Source: Poecilobothrus nobilitatus
Taxonomy: Eukaryota; Arthropoda; Insecta; Diptera; Dolichopodidae
Length of the DNA stretch: 64,000 bases
Direction of reading: 5' to 3'
Assembly (NCBI GenBank): GCA_947095535.1
Contig: OX352774.1
Span: forward strand, 177,504,200-177,568,199
Shown here: positions 25,201 to 37,019 of the stretch, in pieces
How the letters are laid out: each line of letters opens with the position of its first letter
Position numbering within the stretch: the first letter of the stretch is position 1
Notes under the pieces: model-generated
The model's input: the letters and a program-made list of their open reading frames with translations, nothing else
Told to the model about the DNA's origin: nothing
Database searches by the model: none
Translations under genes and position numbers: made by a program

Positions 25201-27365
25201 AACTAATAAAAGGTACCTTTAGAGGATTTAATTAGATTTTGTAATTCAAATTGTTAGTATTTATCTGTTATTATAAAAAATGAATTCTAATAACTATATT
25301 AACCTAATACTGTATTTATAAAATTGTATATTTATCTCAATTATTCTATATATATTATAAAATTTGAGGTATTTTAAAGTATTAAGTTTTTGATCCACTA
25401 AAAGTTTGTTTTAAACTAAACAATTTTTGTATAAAAGTCTAAAGACACGATTTATTTATTTATTTAGCTCAGTTCATAAAACTCCTTTTAAAAATTCTGA
25501 ATCTTCAAAGAAAAATACGTATAACTTATTTTAAAGTTTTTGTCTTTTCTTTTACTAATAGTAAATAGTAATGCTACCAAACAAATTTTTCATTATATTC
25601 GTAAATGTTTCCTTCAGGAATAAAAGTTAATATATATTTATCGTATATATAAAAAAAAGATACAAGTTCTATATAGTCAAAAAACATTAAAAAAAACTTT
25701 ATAAAAGACTTATCTTACTTTTTATAGAAAGCATAGATATCAAATAGAATGGTATGTGAATGTTTACAAGTAAAATTAAAATGTTGTTTTTATTGTTTTG
25801 TATTCAAAGTGTGAATTGCAATACTATCAAAAATTCAAATGTTCACACGAATGTTTAAATTATTACCGTCTCACTTAAGAACAGTATTATAGTTATTAGG
25901 ATATTCGTTTTTCTGATACATTGAAAACGTAATTACATAATTATTGTATTGAAAGTTTTCAAATACGCCTTCAAGTATGCAATTTTGTGGATTATTATAT
26001 TTGAAGCCAGAGGAGAGTGTTTAGAGACTGGATTTAAATTCTGTACGAGTAGTTAGTTTTTTTATTTGAAGAAAAAATTATTGACAAACAAATACTGTAA
26101 ACATATCTCCTCTTTTACTACAAAATATAGTAAATATGTACTAAAATCTAAAATAGCCTTAGCCATAAGACTAAGGTTAATAATATTTGAAAATTCGAAG
26201 TGATTTCTAATATTAAAATAAATAAATAAACAAAATAATGTAGTGTTGAAACTATTTTAAAATTTTTGCATGTTATCTCCCGATCCCTTCAATTTTTCCT
26301 TATTTTAATTTATTCTTAGAATGGTTATTTTTTTTTGTTAAAACGTAAACTTTATTCGTTAAGATGAAATGCCTGGTACATAATTTACATAATGTTCTCT
26401 AATAGGTATTGTATTCAAATCTACGGATGTGAAACTGTCTCCTAAAGAAACTTTTCAGAAATATACATAGAACAAAAAATATCCTATAAAAATCATTTAA
26501 ACCCTGAAAGCTTCTATTGATGTGTCCAAACGTTATATTAAAAAAATGAATGCAGTTCAGCATTATAAAAATCTAAATTCTCATATAATTTTGCCAAGTT
26601 ATTCGTATTATATTTTATTAGAGAAGAATTATACCCGAGAGTTTAATCTTTTAAGTTTTTTTTTTAAAAACAAACATAAAATTAGTTAAACAGACAAATA
26701 AACTTTGAAACCAAAGTAATTTTTATTTTTTTACCCAAACCCATAAATTTGAAACTATAAAAAGAACTTTAAAGGGAAACAAAACACTAGAAACTGACTA
26801 AAACTAAGAACTTTTAAAGAAGTCATCAGTACATTTTTTGAATCTTTCAAAACAATAAACATTTTCTTCTTCTATTGTAGACGCATTTTAACTTAAGATT
26901 AACTTTTGTAGAATGGAAAAAAAAAAGAAAAATTTACAAGTTCTTTGCTGACATTAAAACAATCCAAGACAGTTTCAAGTCAGTCAGTCAAGTTCCATCA
27001 AGTTATTTTGTATACTATTTTGCTTTTTAATGTCTTTCCCAGATTTGTAAAAAGTGAAATTGTCTTTTCATTAAACGAATTAAAATAAAATTCTAAAATA
27101 AACTTTTTAACTTTGAATGATCCTTCATGAAAGAAGGAATATTATGTTACGCCATATATCCTTTATTTTTTATTAATAGAAATTACATGAACTTTTTAAA
27201 TTTAAAATTTTTAAAACAAGTTTAATTTGAATAAAAAACTTTTAAATTAATTTTTTTTTTTGTAGTTGTTTTTAATATTAACTGATTTACAGCGTTTATT
27301 ACCTAAATATGTTGCGAACAGGTAAGAAAATTATCTGTAGTTTCTTTAGTATACTTAGATCTCTT
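22206..27365. other. Non-coding stretch
   Basis: No exon, RNA gene or clear element can be supported. The minus-strand frame at 24557-24850 (97 codons, hydrophobic end) has no recognisable feature and is near the length expected by chance at this AT content. Confidence 0.4.
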
Positions 27366-28045
27366 TAAAAAATTAATGTGGTAGAAGCACTTTTTTACAT
27401 AATCCCATCTATGGAGCCAAAGTTTCTCAAAGTTTCTCAAAGCTTCATTTTTAAATATATGTATATCTCAAGGTCTGCTTAATACTTGTCCAATCTAAAT
27501 ACACCAAACGACAGAACTTTCTTTTACTTTTATTAATCAATATCAAAATTGTACAGTGTTTTTAAATTTAGTATTTAAATTTACCGTTATGTGAAACCAA
27601 AATTTTGCATGATATTGCTTCCTTCTTATATCTCTGCAATACCTTTTAATAGAGCCTGGAAATTTTGACAAGAGTTTTAGAATTCTTTACCAAAGAACAT
27701 TTTTTTTTGTACTTCTTTCTGTTTAAGACCTATTCAAAGTCAATATTTGAAATTTTGTTATTTTTTTTTACCTTTAGGCATCTGTGCAAATTTTTTGAAA
27801 ATAAAACGCAAAAATTGAAGCTTCAATATTATAATTTTACATGTTTTAACGACTTTTCTTAATTATTAGAGTTTCCTTAAAATTGAATAATTTGACTCTT
27901 GATATTCCACAATAATTATTTCTTATATATAAAATTCTGAGGAATTTTACAAATTTTGATAAAAGCCACAGCATTTTAAACAATTTTTATTGTCTTTTAG
28001 AAAATATACGGCTTTCAAAAACTTTTGGTTGGTTTGAATAGGCCT
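27366..28045 (+). mobile_element. Dispersed repeat family A, decayed copy
   Basis: It opens with 'aaaaaattaatgtggtagaagcac', matching 'aaaaaattaatattgtagaacaac' in the copy at 31460. It carries TTTAAATTTACCGTTATGTG near 27578, the reverse complement of a string near 59020 in the long copy, and ends with 'tattgtcttttagaaaat..ggctttcaaaaac'. The left terminus is not preserved. Confidence 0.6.
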
Positions 28046-28814
28046 TTTTAAATAGTTTTTGTAACCAAGTTTTTATATTAGCCGATTAGAAAGATTAGCC
28101 TAAAACTATGTAATGAAACTGACTTAAAATTGACGTAAAATTATTGAGTTTCAATTTTTATAAACATCAAAACTATACTGAAATGATAAAAAAAAATATT
28201 TGAACAAATTTTACGATATGTAAGGATTACCATCTCACCCCTCTTTGTATTCTATTTTATTTTCTACTTTTGCCATCTTGTTATTAATCCAATTATGCAA
28301 CTTGTATTTGTATTCTTGACTTGTAGTTTCTTTTATTTTTTTAAGCTCCTTATAGTTTCTTTTATGTTTTTAAGGTCGGAATGAATTCTTGAGCAAAATA
28401 TGGTTTTTGCAACAATAAAAATTTATACAATTATATTTAGGTAGCAGATTTATGAAATCATCAAAATAACAAAACGTGAAACTCTTGATTTTGTTTTAAA
28501 CGAATTATCTGTCAATCAAATTCTTTTAACCAAGCTGTAATTACGTTTTCTTTTTTTTTATTGATGAGGCTGAGCTAACGCTTCGATAGTCACTGCAGAG
28601 TTTAGTTTTGTAGTGAACGTAACAAAAATAGAAGAATTCATCAATAAAATTTCTGACTTGAGAGATATTAAACCCCTACTCTTTTGGTTAATAGTCATAT
28701 ACTTAAACACTCGGTCACCAAAACCCCCTTTAATTTCTCGAACTTATTTGGTAACATCTTTAAAATTTAGAAGTAAATATTTTAATATACAATTTAATAA
28801 TTTATATATATTAA

Positions 28815-29300
28815 AAATGAGGAAGAGTGCAGTAGAGTAGAATATGTCAACTCTGGGATATCCGTATGAACGTAATATACCCTGTTTCTATAAAACTTCA
28901 CCATGTTTTAAAAACTTTCAGATGTTTTATTACCGACGTTAACTACAGAGATAACCAAACAAACCAAACCCAAAACTTGATCACAACCAAATTTTGCAGA
29001 AGTTGTTGCCATAAAACTTGATCATTATTTATAAGATTTTAGACGCCTAGCTTCATTATGTTCCAAGGGTTGCAAAAAGCCTGAACCGGCTACTTTAGAC
29101 CAACCAAATTTTACAAAAATTGTTGGCATGTAACTCGACACCTTTTCACTAAATTTCAGATAGCTAGCTTCAATAGGCACTGAGTTATTTGTATTTAAAA
29201 TGAGGGTGGACGGACGTTTTAGTTCGACTCCTTTAAGGTGTCACAAACGTAACGGCAAATTTATTATACCCTTGAACATAGTTCTTACGGGTTTAAAAAC
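28815..29300 (-). mobile_element. Dispersed repeat family B, copy in minus orientation
   Basis: This is the reverse complement of parts of 54590-55430. Shared strings include the end block 'gaggaagagtgcagtagagta', 'cagatgttttattaccgacg' and 'cgcctagcttcatta', then a GGACGGACG core and a closing 'tatacccttgaacatagtt'. No protein is encoded. Confidence 0.75.
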
Positions 29301-30119
29301 TATAAATATCAGTTTTAAGAAGAGTTGAGATTTTTTAACGACAATAATTTAAACATAATGTACCTCTTAAAATATTCTAGATTAGTATTACTAGATTTAT
29401 AGATAAAGCATGATTATATATTTTTTAAAGGGCCAAATCCTAATGTATCATTTTTAGTGCGGTGCGTGAAAATTCAAAAATTATAATTCTTTATATTTTT
29501 TTCTTTTTTCTAAAAGCCCAGAAAGGATATATTTTATATTATGTGAATATAATATGTAGGTATATAAGCATAATTATATTCTATAATAGTACACCACAAA
29601 AATAACGTGTACATTTCTGTGTATAAAAATTAAATTAAGATAATTTGTTTTTTTTTTTAATCCATTTTTCTATTAAACATTTTTTTTTATCTTATTTTTT
29701 TTATATTTTTAAAGCAACCTTAATCCTTAAATTAACTTAAATCCTAGTATTTAGAAATTAAACGTTTTAATATGAAGTCTAAATTAACTTTTCAAATCAG
29801 AATAGTAAAAGTAACGAAGGCTTAATATTGTACAAAATAAGAAATTTGATAAGCTTCGTTGAACAACCTAATATTAAATTAAAAAACTTATGACTTATGT
29901 ATGGTATATGTTCTAACATTTTTACTAGACTGAAGTACTGGCAGTTTTTTTGATTCGAAAAAAGAAATTAACTAGTTGATCAAGAATGTGTTACAAAATC
30001 TTGCTTATGCCTACTGTAGAAGGCAAAACTCAACTTTTATCGAATTTTTTTTATAAATAGAAAACTTACAAGAGGAATTAACTGAACTATTCCTTTACAA
30101 CTTCAAATTGAAACAAAAT
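29301..30119. other. Non-coding stretch
   Basis: Nothing is recognised apart from T-rich tracts near 29649-29700. Its right part may belong to the mariner-like relic that follows. Confidence 0.35.
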
Positions 30120-30720
30120 AAATTCAAAATCACTTTTAACTACGGATTGGCCAAGCATATTCAATTGCATTTAACACTGAACTTTATGGATCAAGTTTTA
30201 GTACATGTTTATTAAGAAACTTAATCTTCTTGGAATACTTTCTCAATTCTCAATTTCTGCATGACATGACAAGAAGTATTATCAATTACCATTACAATTC
30301 ATGTTTGTTACATATTTTGAACATTACGAGACAATGATGTATACATTTTTTTGTTGCTAGTGTCTTAAATGCTCCTCTTCTAATTTCATGGTGCTTATAA
30401 CCCATATTCCTTATATACTCAATTACAATATTACATTGAGTATATTGGAACCTAGACTATCTGCTGTAAGGGACGACATTTTGTGTTTGCCGACTCCTTT
30501 CTAATCTCTTTCAGCGTATACCGTATTCCACCTATATGTGTCCTTAAACATCCGTTGAAAACAACTCGTTGACGATTATTTCCAAATTCATCTCTCAAAA
30601 ATTTTAAAGTTATCCTAGGATATTTTTCGTCAATATATCGTTCCATAAATACCCAATATTCTTTGGTAATTTCTCCAACCGCGTTATTTCTTTAATTTTG
30701 CTTCTAACCACATCATTTTA
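30120..30720 (-). pseudogene. Decayed Tc1/mariner-type (IS630-like) transposase
   Basis: A DDE transposase cuts and pastes its own element; this copy is broken. The minus strand from about 30700 keeps an N-terminal DNA-binding-like part (YIDEKYPRITLKFLRDEF, then GGIRYTLKEIRKESANTK), which resembles the helix-turn-helix region preceding the catalytic domain in IS630/Tc1-type proteins. Further on, in shifting frames, come VIDNTSCH (around 30263-30289, the second catalytic Asp) and LNAIEYAWP (around 30148-30174, the final Glu), spaced as in DDE_3 family enzymes. Stops and frameshifts separate the pieces, and the first catalytic Asp region is not identifiable. About one reading frame of 64 codons (30452-30646) survives. 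Terminal inverted repeats were not found. Confidence 0.7.
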
Positions 30721-31348
30721 AAGGTATTTGCTGGCTGGCAGTTGATTACTTCATGCCTAACATTTTTGCGCAAGTGCTCTTGAATCTTTGTTATTGTAAC
30801 GCAAAGCGTAGATTTATTTCTTTACATTATCAGTTTTAACTGTTTTGATGCAAGACGGATGAATTAATTAATAGTGACACTTTTAATAAAAATACTTTCT
30901 TTTATTTTTCTTCATTTCTTTATTTAAAAGCCTTCTCCATTAAAAAAAAGTACCTATATTTTAACATCAAAAAGTTATTGCATATGTATGGGATGACTGA
31001 TTTTAAATTGATATGATTTTGTTATCTTTAACTCAAAAATAATACTCCAACATCAGCAATAAAAAAAAAAATTTTATTTTTAAATTTCTATAATACACCC
31101 GTTATACCACAGTTGTTAGAATCGTTATTATGCAAATTTTTTTAATTCTGTTTACGTACAAATGTCATAAAATAACGAATAAAAACGAGTAAACACTCAA
31201 AAAAAAAAATTTACAACTAACGGCAATATATTCATGAAAAAAAAAATGGTAAAAGACCAAACAACAGATGAAAAAGTAATAAAAAAAAACATTTTTTTTA
31301 CCTTTCCTATTATCATTGGATTACACAGTTAGTGATGTACTCATACAT

Positions 31349-31386
31349 GAATGATGATGATGATAATGATAAAAATGATGATGATA
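31349..31386. repeat. (ATG)n / (GAT)n microsatellite
   Basis: ATGATGATGATGATAATG and a shorter continuation form an interrupted trinucleotide tract. Confidence 0.8.
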
Positions 31387-31459
31387 GATTTACTGTAACA
31401 GGATTACCGCGGAGGATAAATTGGAAAAGAACAAACATATCACAATTTATTTATTTTTC

Positions 31460-31925
31460 GTTTTTAGCACATTTCCAAAAAAAAATTTAAAAAATGTGCC
31501 TATTAGTTTCACTCTGTCCATCCTTCCGTCTGCCCGTCTGTTTACAAAACTTCTACACCGTTAAAGATAGATAAAAAAAATTTTAAGCATGGGTAGGTGT
31601 CATAAAAAAATTAATATTGTAGAACAACTTTTCATTTAGCCCCATCCATTATGGAGCTGCAGCCCCTCAAACTTTGAAACGGGACAATACATAAAAATTA
31701 AAGGTTTAATAATACATTTTTACGTGTGTTAACGGTTTTTTTAGTTATATAGGGTTCCGGACTTACAGCTTCTCAAAATTGCAAAAAAATTCTATTTTCA
31801 TATTTTTTCTTATATGAAATTTTCAAATATTGGTGCAAGTCAAAATCATTCTAAACAGTTTGTATTATCTTTTAGAAATGTGCGCTTTTAAAAACCGTTG
31901 CTTTAAATTCTGCCTTATTTTTTTT
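31460..31925 (+). mobile_element. Dispersed repeat family A, short copy
   Basis: It begins TTTTTAGCACATTTCC and contains a CCGTCTGCCCGTCTG core followed by ACAAAACTTCTACACCGTTA. It ends with AGAAATGTGCGCTTTTAAAA and ATTCTGCCTT. The same ends are found, inverted, at 58112-59555 and directly at 63328-63850. The strings 'gcacatttcc' and 'gaaatgtgc' near the two ends are inverted with respect to each other. Confidence 0.75.
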
Positions 31926-33997
31926 TTGATTTTATTTTAAATTTAGAAAAAAAAATTGGATTTTTGTTTTTTAGGATATGGTAAATTTTTTTTCGTAGTA
32001 CCTATTTTATATTTATGGCTAGAAGAGAACTCAGTTTAAATAAAATGCGTTTTTTATGTATAATTACTGCAAAGTAAATCAGATAAAATAACAGTTAAAA
32101 ATGTAATCAAGTGTAACCAATACAAGTATAAAAATGTTTGTTCTATTCATTATGGGATATTAAAATTTATATACCACAACATACTTATAAAAGCTAAAAA
32201 TCGCTAAACGCGAAAAAATCTTTTATTCCAAGACCATATTTTGATACTGAAACGTCAATTAAAATAATTCAGATTCATAAGTTCATTATCCAAGTTGACA
32301 ATTGACCGATTTTTTTTATTTAAGTGAAGAGTTTCGCTATCAAGATTGCTGGGTTGAATGATTTTATTTTTTCTATGATATGATATAATAATTTTAGTCT
32401 AAAAAGTTAATCCTTCTAATAAATCTATAATTACATTTTCTACAAAGTAATATATTTGTTACTTTAAGGTTTTACTTTACATTACAGATTACTTGCCTTT
32501 CTTTAAAATCGACATTCAATCATCATCTAATAGGCTTTTTTTGAGTAAACTGCCGTTTTCATTTTAGTGACGTTTCAAATGGTCAAAAAACAAAGATAAA
32601 TTTTTTAATAAACGTTCAAGTTTTATTAACAAAATGTTTAATTTTCTTGAAGTCATCAGAGAAACTTTTAATTTATTTTTTAATGATAATGATGAAAAAA
32701 TTTATTCTGAAAATAATTGATGTGAAAATAATGAAGTAAAGTTGTGCCAAAATTTTCAAATATAATTAAACTTTTAAATTGAAAAATTTCGAATAAATCC
32801 CGAGGTTTTTGAAATTTTGTATAGCGAAATACCCTTAATTTTTGTTATTAAAGAAATTATCTTGATTTTTCTTTGTTAAGCAAACGTCAAAATGTATCTG
32901 TCAATTTATTATATTCAGCCGTACTGAACATATTTGTACTGAGCACGTAGAGTGCGATCTGAGCATGCTCTTGAGCATTTAATAAAAAGAACATAAAATA
33001 CAAACTCTTAGCGCTCAGATCTAAACAAAAAAAAAAACTATTACCTTCATTTTGACAGATCATACTCTGTTCTGATTTGAAAAAAGAAAAATGTCTAATA
33101 ATAACCATAATGATTTTGTTATGTGATTTTATTACGTGAACGGTTTTTTATTTAGTTTATGTGCCTACAAACAAGTATCGTATATTGAATCTTTCAAAAT
33201 TTAAAGGAAATATAATAAAATTTATTATATAATAACCCGAATTTGTAAAAAAATGATTTTTACCACCAGAAATTAAATGTATTAACATGATAATATTAAA
33301 AATAAATTTCACTTTAAAAGGAAGAATTTTTATACTTCTATTTTAAATTTTAAAAATTTTCAAAACAAAATATTAAAACACCAATACACCCTCAAAGTTA
33401 TTTGCATTTAAGTAAAAACAAAAAAAAAAGTTACTTTTCAAATAAATTTTAACTGATTTTTGAATTCATGTGAATATTTTGCAAATAACAAACGCAAAAA
33501 GTATAGACTCAAATCTAATATGAATGCTATAGAAACAAAAATAAAACCAAAAAAAAAAAAAATGTCGTCTGAAATTCATTTAAACACGTTAGCAACAATT
33601 TTATTGTGTTATGCTGAATTGTTATTGTTTATTTTCACGTCAAAGTCATATTATGTATGTGCATTATTTAATAAAAGTTTACCTGTGTAAAGAAGAAAAG
33701 CCAAAAAACAAAAAGTACAAAATTAATAACAAGGTAAGGTGTGTTTAAAAAGTTTTATTTAAAAAGAAAAAACGTTTAACTTTTAAAGCTTACACAAAAG
33801 TTTTGTTTTAATTTGACAGTTTTGAAAAATTTTTAATTATTTTGATTGATTATACACTAAACCAAAAAGTTTTTTATACTTTTATACTTTTTTATACTAC
33901 CGTTACATTATTCACGTTACATTATTTTATTGGAATAGAATTAATTAAAAATTTTTTTTACATTACTTCTTCTCTATTATAAAATTGTAAAACATAC
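31926..33997. other. Stretch without a supported gene
   Basis: It holds AT-rich DNA with few landmarks. A strong splice-donor-like string (AACAAG|GTAAGG) lies at 33728-33739 downstream of a 76-codon plus-strand frame of low-complexity Lys-rich sequence; see the candidate exon at 34696. A GC-richer patch at 32930-33060 has short internal inverted repeats (gagcatgctc). Confidence 0.35.
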
Positions 33998-34685
33998 AGT
34001 GACATCCATAATTGCATAAAAGAAAGCGTTTGGATGCGCTACAAATACACATAAAGCATTTTAATGCATTATAAAACCGATGTTTCGCGTCTAAATGCAA
34101 TGTAAATGTAATACAATTTAGAACAACTTTTTCGCCGATTAAATAACAATTCAAATTCACTACCAAATTGTCAAAGATAAATTAAAAATTTTAAACAAAC
34201 GCACATCGTAGGCGGTGTACAAACTGTCATAATGCAATTTGGATCATGATACTTTGTAAAAAGCTTTTGTTTTACAATATAGATCATAATACTTTGCATC
34301 AGACGCTTTTTTTTTATGCAATTTGGATGTCACGAATACTTTTCAAAATTTTAAAATTAATACACAAACAAAGAGAAATAATTTTCTATGTTTTTCTTTT
34401 CTGACCTTATGAAAATTTAAAAGAACCGCTCATTTTTTAAATAAGTAAATATTAAGAATTGTATTGAAATTAGGGAGGGAGAGAATGTGGGTTCGAATCC
34501 CACACACGTCGTAAGAGTTATTCCCCCTTACGACACTTACAGTCACACCTGAACAGGGAAGGCTGTGTAATTTCCTGTCCACATTTATGTGGCAGAAAAA
34601 TGCATTAAAAAAAAAATTGAAAATTTTCAAATAGTTACCTGTAGCGCATCCAAACGCTTTTTTTATGCAATTTGGATGTCACGGC
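33998..34685. mobile_element. Inverted-repeat element with a SINE inserted inside
   Basis: The left end GTGACATCCATAATTGCATA followed by GAAAGCGTTTGGATGCGCTA (about 33999-34043) matches the reverse complement of 34641-34685 (GTGACATCCAAATTGCATAA, AAAGCGTTTGGATGCGCTAC). Arms are about 45 bp with few differences. A partial extra copy of the right terminus lies at 34301-34336, and related strings at about 34232 and 34275. An S1 SINE occupies 34472-34617, so the SINE arrived later. No protein is encoded. Confidence 0.65.
34472..34617 (+). mobile_element. SINE family S1, 5'-truncated copy nested in an inverted-repeat element
   Basis: It keeps the B box (GGGTTCGAATCCCAC) and the whole S1 body with an A tail, but lacks the A box; it begins at the GAGGGAG segment. 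The body strings GGCTGTGTAATTTCCTGTCC and ACATTTATGTGGCAG match other copies closely. Confidence 0.85.
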
Positions 34686-34695
34686 ATATTTTCAG

Positions 34696-34931
34696 CTGAT
34701 ATTACGTCAAAATTTGAATTCATTGTCATTGATTTCATGCTTACAAATGCACTTCAACATATTTCTGGTACTAAAAGCTTCTCGGATGAACAGTTAAAAA
34801 AGCTCTTTACTTTTGACTGGATAAACGTAACTCGCACAATAAATGCTAACATCTCTTCAAGGTCAAAAAGTTTTCTATATTATCCAAATCGTTTGAAATG
34901 TAAATTGAAAGGAAAAAATTCTTTTGTATAA
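34696..34931 (+). CDS. Candidate terminal exon or gene fragment, unidentified
   Basis: A TATTTTCAG acceptor-like string ends at 34695 and is followed by 78 open codons to TAA (34929-34931). The predicted peptide is complex rather than repetitive (SFSDEQLKKLFTFDWINVTR, then SRSKSFLYYPNRLKCK), and the DNA is less AT-rich than its surroundings. An internal ATG at 34737 would give 64 residues. The frame begins just right of the inverted-repeat element and SINE, so these would lie in its intron if it is real. The donor-like AAG|GTAAGG at 33733 could be its partner, but the matching frame there has a stop, so it could only be a 5' UTR exon. I do not recognise the protein; it may be chance or a decayed insertion. 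Confidence 0.25.
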
Positions 34932-35691
34932 AATGATTGAATGTTTAAGAAATTGGGAAAGGAATTAGAGGTAAATTTTAGATGAAGATTACATAAAACA
35001 AAAAAAAACCTAATATTTTGCGCAACAATAACATTTTTTAAATATATAGAAAACATTCTATTAAAATATATGTATATAAGAAATAAATAATTAATAAAGT
35101 AATATACAAATTTCCATTATATATTTTTTTATTAAGAAAATAATCTAATCAATTAAAAAGAAGAATAAGATTATATCTAATTAATAGTCGTAAAGATTAT
35201 AAATTTCTATGTCTCTAGAAATATTTAAAAATAACTTAATGTAAACAAAAAATGTAAATTTAAGGAGTACAAATAAATAAATAAATATCTAAAAAATTTT
35301 TTTATTAATTTATAGTATTTTATTTTTTTTTATTTTGTTTATATTATATGTTTACTTAGAAAACGTTTATGTAATATTCTTTAGAAAAACCTTTTACAAA
35401 TCTGTGCAAAATTTGTATCAGAAATTCCTCAGTTACTAGATAGGAACTCGTGTGATTAACCAACCGGCCACTCAGTTCCCAAATTTTATTTACAAAAACG
35501 AACATACTTCCGTTTAAGGTCGCTGTAATTTTTGTTCTATAATTTCGCACATATATAATTTTAGCAATAATAACCTATAGATAGAAACATCGGGTACGGG
35601 ACAAGTATTATAAAAAGGATTCACTTATATACAAATATCTCTTAAATTAGGCGAAGTTCTAAAGCCACAATTTTATGACACAAAAAGATAG
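34932..35691. other. Stretch without a supported gene
   Basis: It is AT-rich. A minus-strand frame at 35356-35550 (64 codons, for example NKIWELSGRLVNHTSSYL) has protein-like composition but no recognised motif, splice context or neighbour that supports it. Confidence 0.3.
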
Positions 35692-35832
35692 AGACGTTGT
35701 AAACACCGAGGAAGTGTGGGTTCGAATCCCACACACGTAGTAAGATTTATTCCCCCTTACGGCATTTACAGCCACGCCTGGAAAAGAAAGACTGTGTAAT
35801 TTCCTGTTCACATTTATGCAGAAATTCATTAA
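35692..35832 (+). mobile_element. SINE family S1, copy lacking the A-box half
   Basis: It begins at GTTGTAAACACCGAGGAAGT, contains the B box (GGGTTCGAATCCCAC), then the body CCCCCTTACGGCATTTACAG, AAGACTGTGTAATTTCCTGT and CACATTTATGCAGAAATTCA. No clear A tail remains. Confidence 0.85.
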
Positions 35833-36794
35833 ATTGCTCCAATGTATATGTGTAAAGTTAGAAAAAAAAATCAAATACGTAACGTAAATTTATCTATAAA
35901 ATCATTGAAATAAAATTATTAATGCATCTTTCATAATGTTCATAATTACAATTTCCATTTAATTTTAAAATATTTCTAAGAATATTTTTTTTACTCGCAA
36001 TATAAATATCTGTTTAATGGTAAATACAACTTTTTATTTTATATTACCATCTAATACGCTTTTGAAAATTTTTAATGAATTTTTGAAACTTAACAAATTA
36101 CATAATTATAATTACTCATCAGTAATTTTGCAAATTAATAGCTACATCAACTCTGTTGAATTTTAAAATACACGTTAAATTTAAGGAAAAAAAAAAAAAT
36201 GAAAATGGAAATGAAATAATTGATGAGGAAGGGAAAAATTTATTAAAGCATTTAATGTGAAGATGTTGTGAAAAAAGTTGAAAATGTAATCATTAAAATA
36301 GAAAAATTAACATTCATTAAAATAATTCTTAAACGTTTAAATTTAATTTAAATTAACATTTTTTAATTTCCATTTAAAATGAAGGGGTTTAAATGTTGAT
36401 TTTTTTTTTTTTTTTTTTGATTAAATCTTGCAACCCTTTCTATCTCTTCAACATTGTATTTTACATAGTTATTTAGGGCTAGATTTCTATATTTATAATT
36501 TGAATAAATCTTATGCATGCTATTGTAGGCATTACTCCTGATTTTTCTTAACGAACATTTTTTAATAAAATTGTAATATTAGCATGTAAATCGTATTGGA
36601 TATCTTAAAGGATTACTTAATATTAAAAATATAATTAATGATTTTAAGTATAGAAGTATATCTGAAATATATTAAAAATTCAGGAGAGAAAAGGTCCTTA
36701 ATATATAGAAAATAAATTATACTTGAAAAAGAGGAAACCCTGATTGAAAGCATATATATTTGGTATCGTGGCATCCTAAAGTGTTGTCTTAAAA

Positions 36795-36864
36795 ACTATT
36801 TATACTAACTAAATTAAACTAAGGGGCCTTATACTATTTATACTAACTAAATTAAACTAAGGGG
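36795..36864. repeat. 32-bp direct duplication abutting a SINE
   Basis: The string beginning ACTATTTATACTAACTAAAT and ending AAACTAAGGGG occurs at 36795-36826 and again, identically, at 36833-36864, separated by six bases. The second copy runs into the SINE. The first copy is followed by CCTT, so GGGGCCT there resembles the S1 head. Confidence 0.85.
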
Positions 36865-37019
36865 TTGTAAACACCGAGGGAGTGTGGGTTCGAATTCCAC
36901 ACACGCCGTAAGAGTTATTGCCCCTTACGACATTTACAGACACGGCTGAACAGGAAAGGCTGTGTAATTTCCTGTCCACATTTATGTGGCAGAGAAATGC
37001 AATAAAAAAAAATAAAAAA
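36861..37019 (+). mobile_element. SINE family S1, copy lacking the A-box half
   Basis: It begins GGGG then TTGTAAACACCGAGGGAGTG, has the B box (GGGTTCGAATTCC) and the complete body through TGTGGCAGAGAAATGCAATA and an A-rich tail. Confidence 0.85.

Noticed and set aside
32887..33108. 73-codon minus-strand frame over a GC-richer patch
   Set aside because: No recognisable motif; the patch holds short palindromes and looks like repeat remnant.
34430..34630. 66-codon minus-strand frame containing CGIRTHI
   Set aside because: Antisense translation of an S1 SINE; the same GIRTH peptide appears at 35659-35874 for the same reason.
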